A DNA stretch of 64,000 bases from Coniochaeta sp. PMI_546 (GCA_021432605.1 MU271160.1:451644-515643); one strand, 5' to 3'. Counted from the first letter of the stretch, positions 1 through 12,321 are shown. Notes: a model not told the origin generated them from the letters alone. Program-made: numbers and translations.

Positions 1-3000
1 TCCCTCTGAATGGATGGAGTTCCGGGGTGTTACGTGTTACAGAACGGCGACGAAATATAGACAAAAAGAAACTACGTCGCTTTGTCTCGATTGTTTCTCG
101 TGGAACAAACATGACACATTGACCGTCGCCTTTGACAGAAGGAAGATCGACAAGCCGGCCGTTAATCCTCCACGATCCGCGGGAGGATCTCTGGTTTCCA
201 GTAGGGGGTTCGTGTGCGATCTCTGGCGTTTGGGGAAACAAGAAACCGGTAATCTGGTCTGGATGCAGTCTTGCGGCGGAGATCAGTATGTTTCATCCAA
301 GATCCCCCGTTGAAGCAGAAAAGTTGCACAGCATGCGTTGTTTTTGCTGGAGATCTTCAGCTTCAGCGTTCAGCTGCTGGATCGAGAGTGTGCAAAAGAT
401 TATGCTAGAAAGTCTATGGCTAGGTAGATCTAGAGCATCGTGCGTTGGCACGACAGCAGATGCCGTGGACCTATGGCACGTAGCCCAGACGTGGAATCCC
501 ATAGGTCGGCAGGGCCAGGCATGTCCGGGGACACAGCTGCTTTGCACCAGCACGTGGAGTCGTGGATTTAGCTCAAGAGGCGAAGCGATATGGAAGTGCT
601 GAGGTAAGTTGCTGAGTGTTAATTCTCCGAGCACGGCATAGCAAACTGTCAGGATCGCCGAAGGCTGACGAGTGACGAGGAGTGAGCCTTGGCTTTGGAT
701 TAGCACTCGGGTCAGCAACGGGCGTTGTCAAACTCAGGGTAAGGATCCCGCAGAAAGGTCAGGCCAGGAACAGGTAGACCTCATTACCTGTCGATTACTC
801 GAATCGTAATGTCAGGATGAGGCAGAACTGAGGGGGCTTTGAGAGACTGGCGGCCGCTAAAGTTGGCTGTACTGTTTGAAGTGCTTCACGTGAACCTTGG
901 TCACTGTCACTGTACGTGTAGACTTGCTACTGTGTAAGCCCGGTGGGACATTTCGAAAGGTGACTTTTACATGAGAGATCTGAGTGGATTCTCGTGCTTG
1001 AAACAACGCAGCGTGAAAGCGTGAAAATGGCAGGCAGGGCAGGTAAATGGGTAACTTCGGAATGGCAGGTGGCAAGAGGCTTCCATAAAGATGTAGTCAA
1101 GTCACGACCTTAGAAGTCGGCTCGGCCTGCGGTTCGCTGGAGCGTATCGTGGTGTGGTGGTCCTTGGTCTCCATCGCACAAACACTATTAGACTGACCCA
1201 GCCTGCCCAGCAAGGGAAACGGAAGACGGATGACATAGTGTGGCTACCATGGCGCTTGAGGACATAAGGATCGCTTCTGGGCTCTGGCCGCACAAATAGC
1301 GGGCTGTGATATGTGTGGTCGCAGTGGTGCTCGTGACATTCCTCTGCAATTGCTGCCAACGAATTTGACAGGTTGGGATTGGAACAGAAATTCACACCAT
1401 TACACGCCACGCGGTGCACTTGGCAAGCGCGAAATGGTGGCTGCGGCCCCGCCAGTGACGGGTTAATCACTCTGTGATGATGGGACAAGCGCCTTGTCTT
1501 TGTTCTTCTTCGAGACGTATATGTCGCAGTGTCAGTGACGACTAGGTAAGGTAGTGTTGGCCTCCTACCAACTGCATCAGGGACGACCAAAGGGGGAAAC
1601 GTTGGGTTCTCAAGGGATTGTTTTGGCAAAGGGAACCACCGGAGACCGATAACTCGCTGCGAACGAAGGTCGAATTTCCAGGCTTGACACGTTGCCGGCC
1701 AACCAGATATGGCCATTCGCGATGGTGTGGTGGACAAGGACCCTTGGAACTTGAAGCGTGAATTCGCATGCATGGCGCTCCGTCGGCCTACCCTATACGT
1801 ACACTAGGTAAGGTATATACCACAGTCGAAAGCCAAATCCGAAATGGAGCCCTAAAGAAGGATTTCGGGGCGAATGCCCACACGCGTCCACGTTCACGTA
1901 CCGTAGGTACCGGCAATGACGGGAGCTTAGAGTTTTGAGACGGTGGGCATCTCAACACTGGAAGGGAAGAGATTGGCGGACTGAGGAGGTGACGATTCCA
2001 TCCCTCCAATCTGCCGGAGAGTTTGACGTCAAAACGCCGCCACAGACCGACTGATAGCAACCTGGAACCTGAAAGCATTCCATTCTTTGCGCTCTTGGAT
2101 GGCAAAAAGTCGGTGACTTGTGAAATTCTAGATTAATCATATCTTATTCAAGCTCACATTGTCGTACAGAGCAAACAGTAAAATAACCCAAGAACAAGAA
2201 CAATGATTGGGATAATATGAGGTTTCCCGCCAGCGACTTGATCCGAGACGAGGCCGTCGTTTAAATCCTGGCCAACAAAATCCTGGCTCCACAGCAACCC
2301 GGGACGTACCTGCCGTCCAAAAGGTTGAAAGCTGAAGAAGCGGCCAAAAAAAAAAGTGAGGGGAAAGGGAGGGAGTAAGGATTAGTAGTCACACTGTGTT
2401 TTTTTGCCAGGAATCAGAGTCCCAGGTGTGAACGAGACTAGTTTCAGGGCACTCGTCGACAAGAATGGTTCAAGAACAGTCCCACGATCCCGACCGGCTG
2501 TTACTTTTCCGGCGGCTTCATCTGTGTACTTCAGGCGCGCTGACGTTGACACTGTGCTGCTGGTCCGAGCCGACGAGTCGTCTCCCGGTGACATGCGTTG
2601 CCCCCAGACATGATCCAATTCCTGGGCTGACTTCCAGTCTTCCAGTGACTTGAGTGCGGTACACAATAGAGACCTGGTTTAAACAAGCCTTGACCATGAG
2701 ACGAACGTGTGTGTAGACACCACTCCTGCGGCTTTCTTCAAACCTCTATTGAAACCGTATTCATCTCGCTGCTGTTGCACCATTCCATTCTACTCTTCTT
2801 ATTGTTTTCAAAAGTTGCTGTGGTGAGGCAATCAACGGAGATATAACTGCGTTTTAATCAATCCGCAATCCGCCTGTTACGACGCTAGCGGCACGACATC
2901 CTCCATCCCCCATCCTCTCTCCATCCTTAACGTACCTCCCTCCGGAAACGCTGCCACGACGACCCTTACAGCAGCGGGTATGCAGTTAGTACCTCAGTAG

Positions 3001-3357
3001 TACCTCACTGTGCCCGGACGACCGCTAATCCCACAAACCGAACCACTCGACCGTGACTTTCACTTGGCGATCTCCCAAGACGACTTCCTTCTCTTCTCTC
3101 TTTCGAAATCGAAAACTACATCTTATGTTGTCGTCCAGAGCAGGACTTTGATTTCACAAGAAACGCGAAATTCACTCTCTGCAGCGAAGAGGATTCGGCA
3201 GGGCCTTTTTTGTGCCTTGGGAATCGGCCTACCCTCCACTTGCTTGGCACTCGGTGCCCGCCCCTAGAACGGGCCCTCGCCCTCTACAACGTCGCTGCCC
3301 TCGCCAGGTTGAAGTCAGACCATCTCTCCTCTCCGTCTCAACGAGAGAAGCAGGATA
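1..3357. other. Gene-poor region and LAMMER kinase leader
   Basis: No convincing gene is seen in this 3.3 kb. The open frames present are short, rich in Trp, Cys and His, and lack the C-ending codon bias of the real genes here, so they look like chance frames. An A-run lies near 2346-2356 and a CRE-like palindrome at 2022-2033. The last 400 bases are pyrimidine-rich, as expected for a fungal promoter and 5' leader, and run into the kinase start codon at 3358. Base composition is not strongly AT-rich, so there is no sign of a RIP-mutated repeat. Confidence 0.6.
2022..2033. promoter_or_regulatory. CRE/ATF-like palindrome TTTGACGTCAAA
   Basis: A perfect 12-bp palindrome contains the 8-bp core TGACGTCA bound by CREB/ATF-type bZIP factors. 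It lies in non-coding DNA 1.3 kb upstream of the LAMMER kinase. Sequence match only; such sites also occur by chance. Confidence 0.25.
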
Positions 3358-5773
3358 ATGTCGACTCCAACGACGGCGACAGCCACTCTCCCACACTATA
3401 ATCCATACAATTCGCACCACTACCTCTCATCCCACCACCAGTCTTATCAGGACCCCAACACGGTGGCTTACCGAGTCAGCAACCCGACCCTTTCTTCCTC
3501 CCGGCCTCTGGCATATCCGGCTTCGGGCTATTTTGCTCCCTCGACCGCCGGCACTGCGTCAAATGGAGTGAACTCGCCTTCATACACCGCTCCACGCCTG
3601 CTCGAAGACGACTCGCTGTCACCGGCACGAACTGGAATGAGCTACCCAGCAATGCCGCCAGTCCGCACCTCTGCACATTCGTCCGCACAAGACGGTCAGC
3701 CCTCACGAAAGCGGCGTCGGTCGAGAGAGCCAGACTGGGTCGACTTCTACAAAAATGGTCTGCCCAAAGAGATCATCGTTATAGATGATTCTCCCGAGCC
3801 CGAGGCGTCCAAACTTGTTGCCAAGGAGGCACCCCAAGTGCTGCCACCCCCAATCAGCATCAGCTCCGGCTCTACTGCCGGTCACGACGCAGCCACCGCA
3901 AGACACGTTGCCAAGAAGCGGAAGAGAGACGACGAGCCAACCCACTACGACCCGGTCTATCACAATACCTATGTCGGTTCTCACACGCAAACTCCCCATG
4001 GCCATGGCACGCCCGCCAAGTCGACTATCTCCAGTGACCGGACAACTTCAGCGGTGCAGACGACCGCAGCCACGTCTCTTGACTCTCTGTCGTCGACTAC
4101 CAGCAACACTCAGGACTACTATAGTGTCCATGCTGGTCAGAAGAGGAAGCGAACAACACGGCAACAAATCGCTACCGAGGCCAAACGTCGCGAGGCTGAA
4201 GCCAGCGATGCTCTTCTCACATACCAACCGCCGCCATATCCACACAAGAAGGCGACGGATGTTCCAGTGAAACTCATACATGATGTAAGCAGAGCTGGCG
4301 CCCTCCGTGTTCTACTTCCGCATTGACTAACATGTGTCTGCAGGCTTCGTTCAACAAGGGCGGCAAATACGACGATGACGACGGTCACTACATCGTGGTG
4401 CCAGGTGCCGACCTCACAGACAGATGTACGTCTGCGCCCTTTCAGCGTCTCGCTTTTCGAGGATCTTTGCTGACCGACCGTTAGACCAAATGGACAAGCT
4501 ATTAGGACAAGGTACCTTCGGCAAGGTCGTCAAGGCTGTTGACCGGAGACGCGCAAACGAGTGCGTTGCCATCAAGATCATTCGCTCCGTCCAGAAATAC
4601 CGCGATGCTAGCAAGATCGAACTCAGGGTCTTGCGTACACTGCAGGCCAACGACGAGAAGAACCGCAATCGTTGCATACATCTCCGAGATTGCTTCGACT
4701 ACCGCGGACATATCTGCATCGTCATGGACCTTCTGGGGCAGAGCGTCTTTGACTTCCTCAAGGGCAACAACTTCGTGCCTTTTCCCAACAGCCAGATCCA
4801 GAACTTTGCCCGGCAACTGTTCACTAGTGTTGCTTGTGAGTTTGTCCTTGGCTTGCATGTCTGCTAGGAGGTTTGTCTTAACTAACTTGCGGGTAGTCCT
4901 CCACGATCTCCAACTTATCCATACGGACCTGAAGCCAGAGAACATTCTTCTTTGCCACAACGACTATCAGACGTTTACGTACAATCGCAAGATTCCCTCT
5001 TCGTCTGCAACAGTCTCCCGTCAGGCGAATCAGCGCCGTGTACTTCTGGACACGGAAATCCGCCTGATCGATTTCGGATCTGCAACGTTCCAGGATGAAT
5101 ACCACTCGTCAGTCGTGTCGACTAGACATTACCGCGCTCCCGAGATCATCCTGGGCCTAGGCTGGTCGTTCCCTTGCGACATCTGGAGTATAGGGTGCAT
5201 CCTGGTGGAGTTCTTCACAGGCGATGCGCTGTTCCAGACTCATGAAAATCTAGAACACCTTGCCATGATGGAGGCCGTTGTGGATTCCAGGATCGATACC
5301 CAGCTTGTGTCGCAGGTCAACCGTATGACTAGGAACGGAGGCAACCCTGCCTCGAAGTACGTGTTCCTGCCTCTTGACATCAGACGGATCCCGTGCTAAC
5401 ATGCTATTACAGGTACTTCAAGCGTCTGAAGCTGGATTATCCGCAAGCAGACACTACTCGAGCATCGAGAAGATTCGTCAAGGCAATGAAGCGTCTGGAC
5501 GTAAGTTTTCTTGACTACGACCATAATGAACCTCAGCTAACCGATAACTAGGACATAATACCTAAGAGCACTCCGTTCTTGGAGCAGTTTCTGGACCTGC
5601 TCCACAAGATCTTCGTCTACGACCCTGTACGCCGCATCACGGCCAAGGAAGCTCTAAAGCACCCCTGGTTCAAAATGGTTCCCCTTCCAGATGACGGTAG
5701 CGAGGCAGCTAAGATCCGACTCGACCGTATGAAGAAGGACCAGGGCCAGCGATTGGCTCCTATGCATATATGA
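3358..5773 (+). CDS. LAMMER-family dual-specificity protein kinase (CLK/Kns1/Lkh1 type)
   Basis: Six exons: 3358-4284, 4344-4425, 4485-4835, 4897-5356, 5413-5500 and 5552-5773, giving 709 residues. The first 310 residues are disordered, with basic nuclear-signal-like clusters ([19 protein letters not shown]) and the motif [12 protein letters not shown]. The kinase domain follows: glycine loop GQGTFGKV near residue 345, the catalytic loop HTDLKPEN characteristic of this family, IDFGSA, the APE motif in RAPEI, and the signature EHLAMMEAV near residue 573, which names the family. LAMMER kinases phosphorylate SR-type splicing factors and affect growth, septation and development in fungi. All five introns have GT-AG ends and restore the kinase motifs across the joins. 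An orthologue of yeast KNS1 and fission yeast lkh1 is inferred. Confidence 0.95.
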
Positions 5774-6930
5774 TGAGGACGAACAGCAGTATGGAAGGAT
5801 TTGGTCTTTGCGCGCGATGTATCGGAGGTCCGATCTGTGATGATACCAACATTTGGTGGCTCTGACGACCAACTATTTATGACGCCGTTCGCTTCGGCGT
5901 ACCGGTCTGTCGTTGCTTTTTCTTTTGCTAGGAGAAGGGGTTTGAGGAGTTGAGGTTCGGTACAATCCGTCTCTGCTTTTTTTTGTTTGAGGCATAATGA
6001 TTGAGTGGCATATCTCTAGCGGTTCATTAGAGGTCGGCTCTCAGGACTTTGACATGGAACAGTGTCAGCTACCAGGTCTCGGTGCATAACTTTCAACACC
6101 GTTTTGTGGCATGAATGGACGGTAGTCGATATAGTGGAACGAAGCGATACCCAGCCCCCTTTTATCTACTTCTTACTCGGCGATTTTTACGTGACGATCG
6201 AGCAACTGACGGCGGAACTGGTACACTTTCAGATGGAACCGGCTCGGGTTCGACGCGACTCAACCTTCGACTACTGACGGCAGAAACTACTGACCGGGTC
6301 TAGGATTTGGGGATCAGTTTTACGTCGGGAACATCAACTCATCTGAGCGATCTTCAACGCCTTTGACTCCCGAGTCATCGATCACCTCACTCGACAGTCG
6401 GCTCTATGCCGCACCCTTCTTTCTTGTCCAGACAATAACATTGTCTCTGCAACAATGTCCTTCGCTGAGGTTGCTCAGAAATGCTGGAGTCTCGTGGTCG
6501 ACAGAACAAAGGTGTTTCATGCAGGCTAGGTCTAATCGAGCTGTCATTACAGGTATGTTGTTCATACATACCTGCTACAAAGAGATTAAGTCTATCGGTG
6601 TCTCACTGATCAGAAGGGCCTTGAGAGATACCTGTGAGCCGAGGTTGGACTATATATGTGCCTGGCAGGTCGTCCCTGACATGTCGTCCCTGACCTGTAA
6701 TGATGATTCTCTCGCCATCTATCTACCTCTATGAACGGATCGTTGTGTTGATTAACGATATCACAAAGTACAGCCATCCTTTTTCTCATCACTTCGAACG
6801 CTGATATCTCGCAGATTCTTCTCTTACCGCCCGATAAGATCACACCTGTTCTCTCCTGCACAAGGTAGGATCACTCACGACCCCATCCATAAACACCTGG
6901 CCAAAACCACGACCACCATCCCTATTCAGC
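5774..6930. other. Intergenic, no gene seen
   Basis: The 3' trailer of the kinase gene and the promoter of the next gene, both on the plus strand. Open frames inside are under 125 codons and show no domain or codon bias. Confidence 0.6.
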
Positions 6931-9180
6931 ATGGGACCGTCTCGCGCCGACAAGCGCGCCGACCCCCTCCGCTACCTCCCGCCCGCGGGCGTTCACACCC
7001 TCGCCTCGATCCTCTGCTACCCGTCCTCGAACGGCGCCACCCAGCCCACGAAGGAATGGCTGGCGCAGCAGAAACACCGCATCTACGACATGCCGCGAGC
7101 GCTCAAGCTCCACCGGAGCGTCTCCCTAGCGACCTTCTTCAGCATCGACGAAGTGGTCTCTGGCCGGCTCTGCTCCTACCACGCGGAGCTGAAGCCGGAG
7201 CTGATCTTCTGGTGCTACGCGCAGCTCAACGAGGAGGTGTGCACGCACGTCGACCGGTTCAGGAGATACCGGATGAGGTTCCCCGACGAGTGTACCGATG
7301 ACCTGAGGGACTACATCGATCGGGTCACCTCCATCGCGACGCTGTATATGAGGAGGGATGATTTCGAGGCCGAGTACGGACGGCATGCGCTGGAGGAGGA
7401 GGAGCGGTACCCGCGCGTGCGGGGCGGATGTGCGGCCTGCGTGCTGGCGGTTATCGGGGCCAGGGCGCAGATGCTCATCGACCTGCGGGCGAGCATGTTG
7501 GCGCGGAGGAAGGGCAAGACGCCGCGGCTTTTGTGCTTGGTTGAGGCGTGGATGGATGAGTTCCCCTCCGGGACGCTTGATATGAGGATCGAGAGCGAGG
7601 AGATTGCTCAGGAGCTCGGGGCGTTTAGAGACAGGATCAGGGAGGTGAGAGGTGTGCGGGGTGATGAGCGTGGTGGGAAGAGGGAGAAGCACTATGATGA
7701 GCGGGATAAGCGGAGAAGGCGCAAGCATCATGAGAGAGCGAGCGTGAGCAGGGCGATTGCTGATTTCTTCGGGTGGAAGTTTGGCGACAAGAAGAAGCAC
7801 CATGGGAGCAGCAGCGGCAGCCACCACCATCGCTCTTCTAGTCATCGCGCTGCGTCACCCCCTCGCGAGTCGTCCAGCTGGCACGGTTCCTCCACGCATC
7901 GCGATACCGCTAGCAGAGCAGGCAGTACATATTCCTCCCACTCCTCCTCGACTCGTCCTGAACCTAGCGTCAGTCATCGTCCCCAGTCGGAGTACGTCGA
8001 TCGGCATTCGTATCGACCAGATTCGTCAGTCACGCGCATTCAGACGTGGGACGATGGACTCGCCAGTCAGGCTGGATATGACGACAACATCCCCCGCGAT
8101 TCGTCCTACGTCGCTCCTTACACCGAAGAGGTTCCCGACGACGCCACCTTGCACGGCAGCAGGTACGGACCACCATCAGACGGCGGCAGCGAAGCCACTT
8201 CCACTTCCCGCTACAGCAGGGATCCCTACCGGCAGTCCTTCCCCGCCAACCGACGCCCCGAGTCCACGGCTAGCCAAAACACCATCCGGCCACAGCCCAC
8301 GGCCAGCGGAAACACCCCCCTCCCCCCTCGTGGCAGCCATCTCCAGCCCCCGGCTCCCAGCTCAGACCGCTACTCCTGGACCAGCAGCGTCTATTCGACG
8401 GACGACAACGGGCTCCGCGCTAGAGACGCAGGGTTCCGCGCTACGGGGAATGGATGCGCCGTGCGGAAGCCGCTTGCGGCTGTCATCGAGGGTCTGGAGC
8501 TGGAGGAGGACGATGTCCCGCTTGAGCCGGACGGGTATGACCAGGTCTGCTGTCCTTCTTCTGATTCTGAGGATGGAGATGCGGAAGGGGAGGATGAGGA
8601 GGTGGAGCAGTATGTCGGTGCGAGGGCAGGATGGGAGAAGCAGGCGGCTCACCACCAAGGCTCGGGGGGGTCGGTTGACGGCAGTAGCTCGAGGGCAGAT
8701 GGGCCAAGCTGTCCGGTCTGCCAGGGCGATTTGACGGGTCTGGCTCCCGAGCAGGCAAATGCGCACTGCAACGCCTGTATCGACGGCAAGACCGCACCAC
8801 TCCCCGCCCGCAGGGACAGACCTACCGTCTCGGGCATAGGACGCATGGTTGACGAGGTGATTGACGGATTCGGGAATCTGTCCACCATCGACGAGGCGGC
8901 CGCGCAGTTCACTCCGCGACCGTCTGTCGCCTCGCGTGTTCGGCGCGAGTACCATGGCCAGCCACCCCACCGGGGGTCGGGGTATGCGCCGAGTTCGGTT
9001 GGGGTTGGTGTGCCTGATGATGAGGTCAGGCCTGATGATAGTCGCAGTGTTGCTGGACTTGCTCCCGGTCGCCCCGTGGGGGAGGCTGGTGGTGGGCGGG
9101 GCACTGTTGCTGGTAGCTCTGCTGCTCGTCGCAGTGCTTTGGGTGGTGGGAAGTTCAGACATGTGGTCAGGGATAGGTGA
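6931..9180 (+). CDS. Uncharacterised fungal protein with C-terminal C2HC (UBZ-like) finger
   Basis: Single long frame of 749 residues from the ATG at 6931. Residues 1-235 look folded, with Cys, Trp and aromatic residues and several helices, but I do not recognise the domain. About 240-590 is disordered, rich in Ser, His, Arg and Pro. Residues 594-616 read CPVC, 14 residues, then H-x3-C (C594, C597, H612, C616, with Leu and Asn in expected places), the pattern of UBZ4-type ubiquitin-binding fingers; this is motif inference only. The TGA at 9178 lies inside a perfect GTGAGT donor. Splicing 9177-9267 out would join GAT-AG to ATTGGC and extend the protein by about 26 residues to a stop at 9344-9346. 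The gene converges on the cellobiose dehydrogenase gene. Confidence 0.8.
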   Translation: MGPSRADKRADPLRYLPPAGVHTLASILCYPSSNGATQPTKEWLAQQKHRIYDMPRALKLHRSVSLATFFSIDEVVSGRLCSYHAELKPELIFWCYAQLNEEVCTHVDRFRRYRMRFPDECTDDLRDYIDRVTSIATLYMRRDDFEAEYGRHALEEEERYPRVRGGCAACVLAVIGARAQMLIDLRASMLARRKGKTPRLLCLVEAWMDEFPSGTLDMRIESEEIAQELGAFRDRIREVRGVRGDERGGKREKHYDERDKRRRRKHHERASVSRAIADFFGWKFGDKKKHHGSSSGSHHHRSSSHRAASPPRESSSWHGSSTHRDTASRAGSTYSSHSSSTRPEPSVSHRPQSEYVDRHSYRPDSSVTRIQTWDDGLASQAGYDDNIPRDSSYVAPYTEEVPDDATLHGSRYGPPSDGGSEATSTSRYSRDPYRQSFPANRRPESTASQNTIRPQPTASGNTPLPPRGSHLQPPAPSSDRYSWTSSVYSTDDNGLRARDAGFRATGNGCAVRKPLAAVIEGLELEEDDVPLEPDGYDQVCCPSSDSEDGDAEGEDEEVEQYVGARAGWEKQAAHHQGSGGSVDGSSSRADGPSCPVCQGDLTGLAPEQANAHCNACIDGKTAPLPARRDRPTVSGIGRMVDEVIDGFGNLSTIDEAAAQFTPRPSVASRVRREYHGQPPHRGSGYAPSSVGVGVPDDEVRPDDSRSVAGLAPGRPVGEAGGGRGTVAGSSAARRSALGGGKFRHVVRDR

Positions 9181-9487
9181 GTGTGTATTTTCTTGTTTTG
9201 CTTTGTCTGTTTGGGACTGGTCTCTGGATGGTAGGTATTTCGTTTTTCTTGGGTTCTGCTGACATAGATTGGCTGGGTCGCGTGTTGATACAGGTAGGCT
9301 GATGTCCCCCGAGAGTAAGTACAGTACAAGAGAGTTATATTCATGATTATCACTACAGTGTTCGGTTCCCATGTGTCAGCCACTTGCTACTTTGATGATG
9401 TAAGGACGTGTAGGCCGTAGACAATTATGCGATCATGCAACAGTGCAATCGTACTGTACAGATGCACAATGATGGTATCAAGCGTGG

Positions 9488-9514
9488 TCATGCGTACTCA
9501 TGCGTACTCATGCG
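9488..9514. repeat. Short 10-bp tandem repeat
   Basis: The unit tcatgcgtac occurs twice in tandem and begins a third time before diverging. It lies in the short non-coding gap between two convergent genes. No function is evident. Confidence 0.6.
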
Positions 9515-9621
9515 CGGTCATTGCGTATGTCTTGAGAATAACATGCATATGTACGATCAGCAGCAAAGTATATACAAACGAATGAACGCACTCTACCCCC
9601 CGTCCCAGCTGGCGCGAAGGC

Positions 9622-12321
9622 CTACAAGCACTGCGAGTAGTACGGATTCTGCACCTGGCACGTATACGGCGCAGCACAGGCAAAACTGCCCGTCCACTGT
9701 TGCCCACCGCACTGTCCATACCTCGCCACCGGCGCGGGCGCCGCCAGCGCCAGGATCCGCTCGCTCGCCCTCTCGGCCGCGATGACGATGTACGCCGAGG
9801 GGTTGGTCGTCGGCATGCCGGGGAAGATGGACGCGTCGACGACGAATAGGTTGTCGGTGCCGTAGACCTTGGTGTTGAGGTCGACCACGGCGGTGCCGCC
9901 CTGCCGGCCGTCGTCGGTGCCGAGTTTGGCGGTGCCCATCCAGTGGTTCGAGCGACGGTTGGAGTAGGAGACGATCATCTGTGTATGTGAGTTGGGGGTA
10001 TACCTTGTTGGGTAAGAGGAAGGGACTTACGTTGTTGACGTGGTCGGCTGCGCTGGTGGTGGAGTTAGGATACGTCCAGGTCAGGTTCTTGACGTTCTTG
10101 AGCGCGTTCTGCAGGTTGACAATTCCTTGAATTACAGCCGCCTTGTCGTTGGCGTCCTTGAGGTAGGGCAGGTCCGACACAACAGTGGTGAGAGCAGGTG
10201 TGATGGACATTTTGCCCCTGGACTTGGCGCCACGGCCCAGGTACTGGCTCATGGTCATCGCCTTTCCGTTCGGAGTGCCATCACTGCCCTCGACTCTGGC
10301 GGTCCATTGAAGTTGGCGGACGACACCATCGGCGCCCTTGATCTCGTCCCAGAACATGGGACCGATATTGGGCGCCGCCTGGGCGAGGATGCCGTACCGG
10401 TTGTTGAGGTACAGGTTCTTGTCTGTCGTGTTGGGGTCGGTCCAGGCCGCGTAGAAGTCGTAGAAGACGACATCGGGATGCTCGATGACGGTGTCAGTGT
10501 TGAGGTGATCCATCAAGTTAGAACCGACAGGGAGGTTGATCCATGACTGGTTGTTGACCATGGTTGGCCCGTCGGTCGAGCCCTTGACGATTGCTAGCTG
10601 GTCGGCAGGCCCGATGCCACTCCTCAGAAGGATCTTCGCCGTGCCGAAAGTACCCGCAGACAGGATCACGCGACCCGTGTTGGGCGTCAGGTTGACGACA
10701 CCCGCGTACCCGCCGTTGCCGTAAGCCTCGACCTCAACTCCGGTGACGTGGCCGCCAGAGCGAACGACGCGCTTGACCGAGGTGCCCGTCCACAGTTTGA
10801 AGTTGCTTCGTGCGCTTGCCGAGACGAGGTACGTCGCCATTGGTCCTCCGCGCTCTCCGTGGGAGAACATGTAGGGGGTATGCGAGTAGGTGCGGTTCTT
10901 TTGGTTGGGGGAGTTGTTGGCTGTGACCGATGTCCAACCTCCTTGCTTGAGGCCCCCGGAGAGGACGTTGAACCCTTGCTGGAGGTAGAGCTTGCCGTCT
11001 AGTGATGGGGTATCCGTGCCTGGAATGCGGGAGAAGACGCGAGAGGTAGCGGCTGCCATGTCACCAGACTGCCAACCCGAAGGGAAGTTGTAGTCCCAGT
11101 CGAGAGTGTACGGCTGTTAACTAGGTCAGTATAGAGTCCTAGCCTCCTATCTGCGGGGGTACTACTTACCTTCCACCAAAGACCGGCGTTCACAGCCGTA
11201 CCTCCGCCAAGAACACAACCAGCCATCTGGTCGGTGTCAGTGCACGCAATACCGGCAGAGTCAACCCAGATCTGGTTGCAGAGTCCGGGGACATCGAAAC
11301 GAGTCAGGTTGGTTCCAGTCAGCCAAGAAGGCTTCAGTGTACCGCCCCAGCGACCGGATGACGGAGGTCCCTTCTCAATGAGCAGCACCTTCTTGCCAGC
11401 CTCGCTCAGCTTGTCGGCAATGGGTATACCTCCCGCACCGCCACCGACGACAATGTAGTCATATGTGGTGCCAGTAGGAACAGGGACAGACGAAACCGAA
11501 GTCGTCGTTGCTGAACCACAGGTCCCCGTCACAGTCTTAGTAGCCTTGGCCGCCCAAGCGGTGTACGACGGGTTCGCCGCATTGCTGTCCAGCTGGGCGC
11601 CGAAAATACCCTGGGTGTCGTGCTGCACAAGTGTGACCTGAGACGGGCAAGCCGGGTTGCCCGGGGCTGCGACTGCCTGGGCCCATCCGAGGACGAGGAG
11701 GCCGTTGCTCGTTGCGGCGGCTCCGCTCTGGCCTCCCTGGCTCCAGCTGAGACAGTTCTGGCATCGGAAGATGAGGGTGTAGGTTGACGCGGTGATGGTC
11801 GAAGAGATTTGAGTCAACGTAGCATTGCCGGTATAAACATCTGGCATGTCGTATCCGGTCGCGTAGCGGAATGACGTGAGAATGTCACTTTTGTACGGGT
11901 AGGCCATGAGCAAGAGTGAGTTGGTCATGGGTCCTCCGAGTGATACACCGCACCAGCCGGTGTTTGTGGCATCTTTCGACGCACATTGCTGGTGAATCGT
12001 TAGCTAGCGCAGTCTATTGGCTTGCTTCGACGCTCTCACCAGGTAGCCGATGAACTCATTCGCATCAACCGTCAAAGCATTAGACGGAAGAGCTACACCG
12101 AAGGTGAGGCCGCCGGCCGAAGTACTGCTGGGGACCGGCCACGTATCAAAGATGATGCCGGTGCCGGGATCGGTGTACTTGACGGGGGTGCCGCTTTGAG
12201 CTAATGTAGAGGGCAAGACTGTAGCCTCACGTCAGTCTTTCATCAACGTCCGGTGATCTATGTATGACTTACACGGCACGATGGCCGCCAGCGTGGCGAC
12301 CACTGAAGTGAGAGACCTCAT
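9622..12321 (-). CDS. cdh: Cellobiose dehydrogenase with C-terminal CBM1 (class IIA-like)
   Basis: Five exons: 12321-12273, 12218-12040, 11988-11170, 11113-10031 and 9978-9622, giving 828 residues, a usual length for ascomycete enzymes. A secretion signal comes first (about residues 1-22). The haem b cytochrome domain has likely ligands Met97 (GGPMTN) and His199 (QHDTQG). The GMC flavin domain has the FAD loop VVGGGAGG near 256-263, catalytic His722 (SNHWMG) and Asn769 (PTTNPS). Residues 796-828 are a CBM1 with CGG, WTG and the final YYSQCL. The enzyme oxidises cellobiose outside the cell and passes electrons through the cytochrome to lytic polysaccharide monooxygenases. The linker before the CBM1 is only about ten Ala/Pro residues. 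The start was chosen because it precedes the signal peptide and the short first exon joins in frame. Confidence 0.96.

Noticed and set aside
1102-1773. 223-codon minus-strand frame in the left gene-poor region
   Set aside because: Rich in Trp, His, Cys and Arg, no codon bias and no domain; typical chance frame.
8362-9372. 336-codon minus-strand frame across the end of the 6931 gene
   Set aside because: Low-complexity composition and no recognisable domain; overlaps the coding exon antisense.
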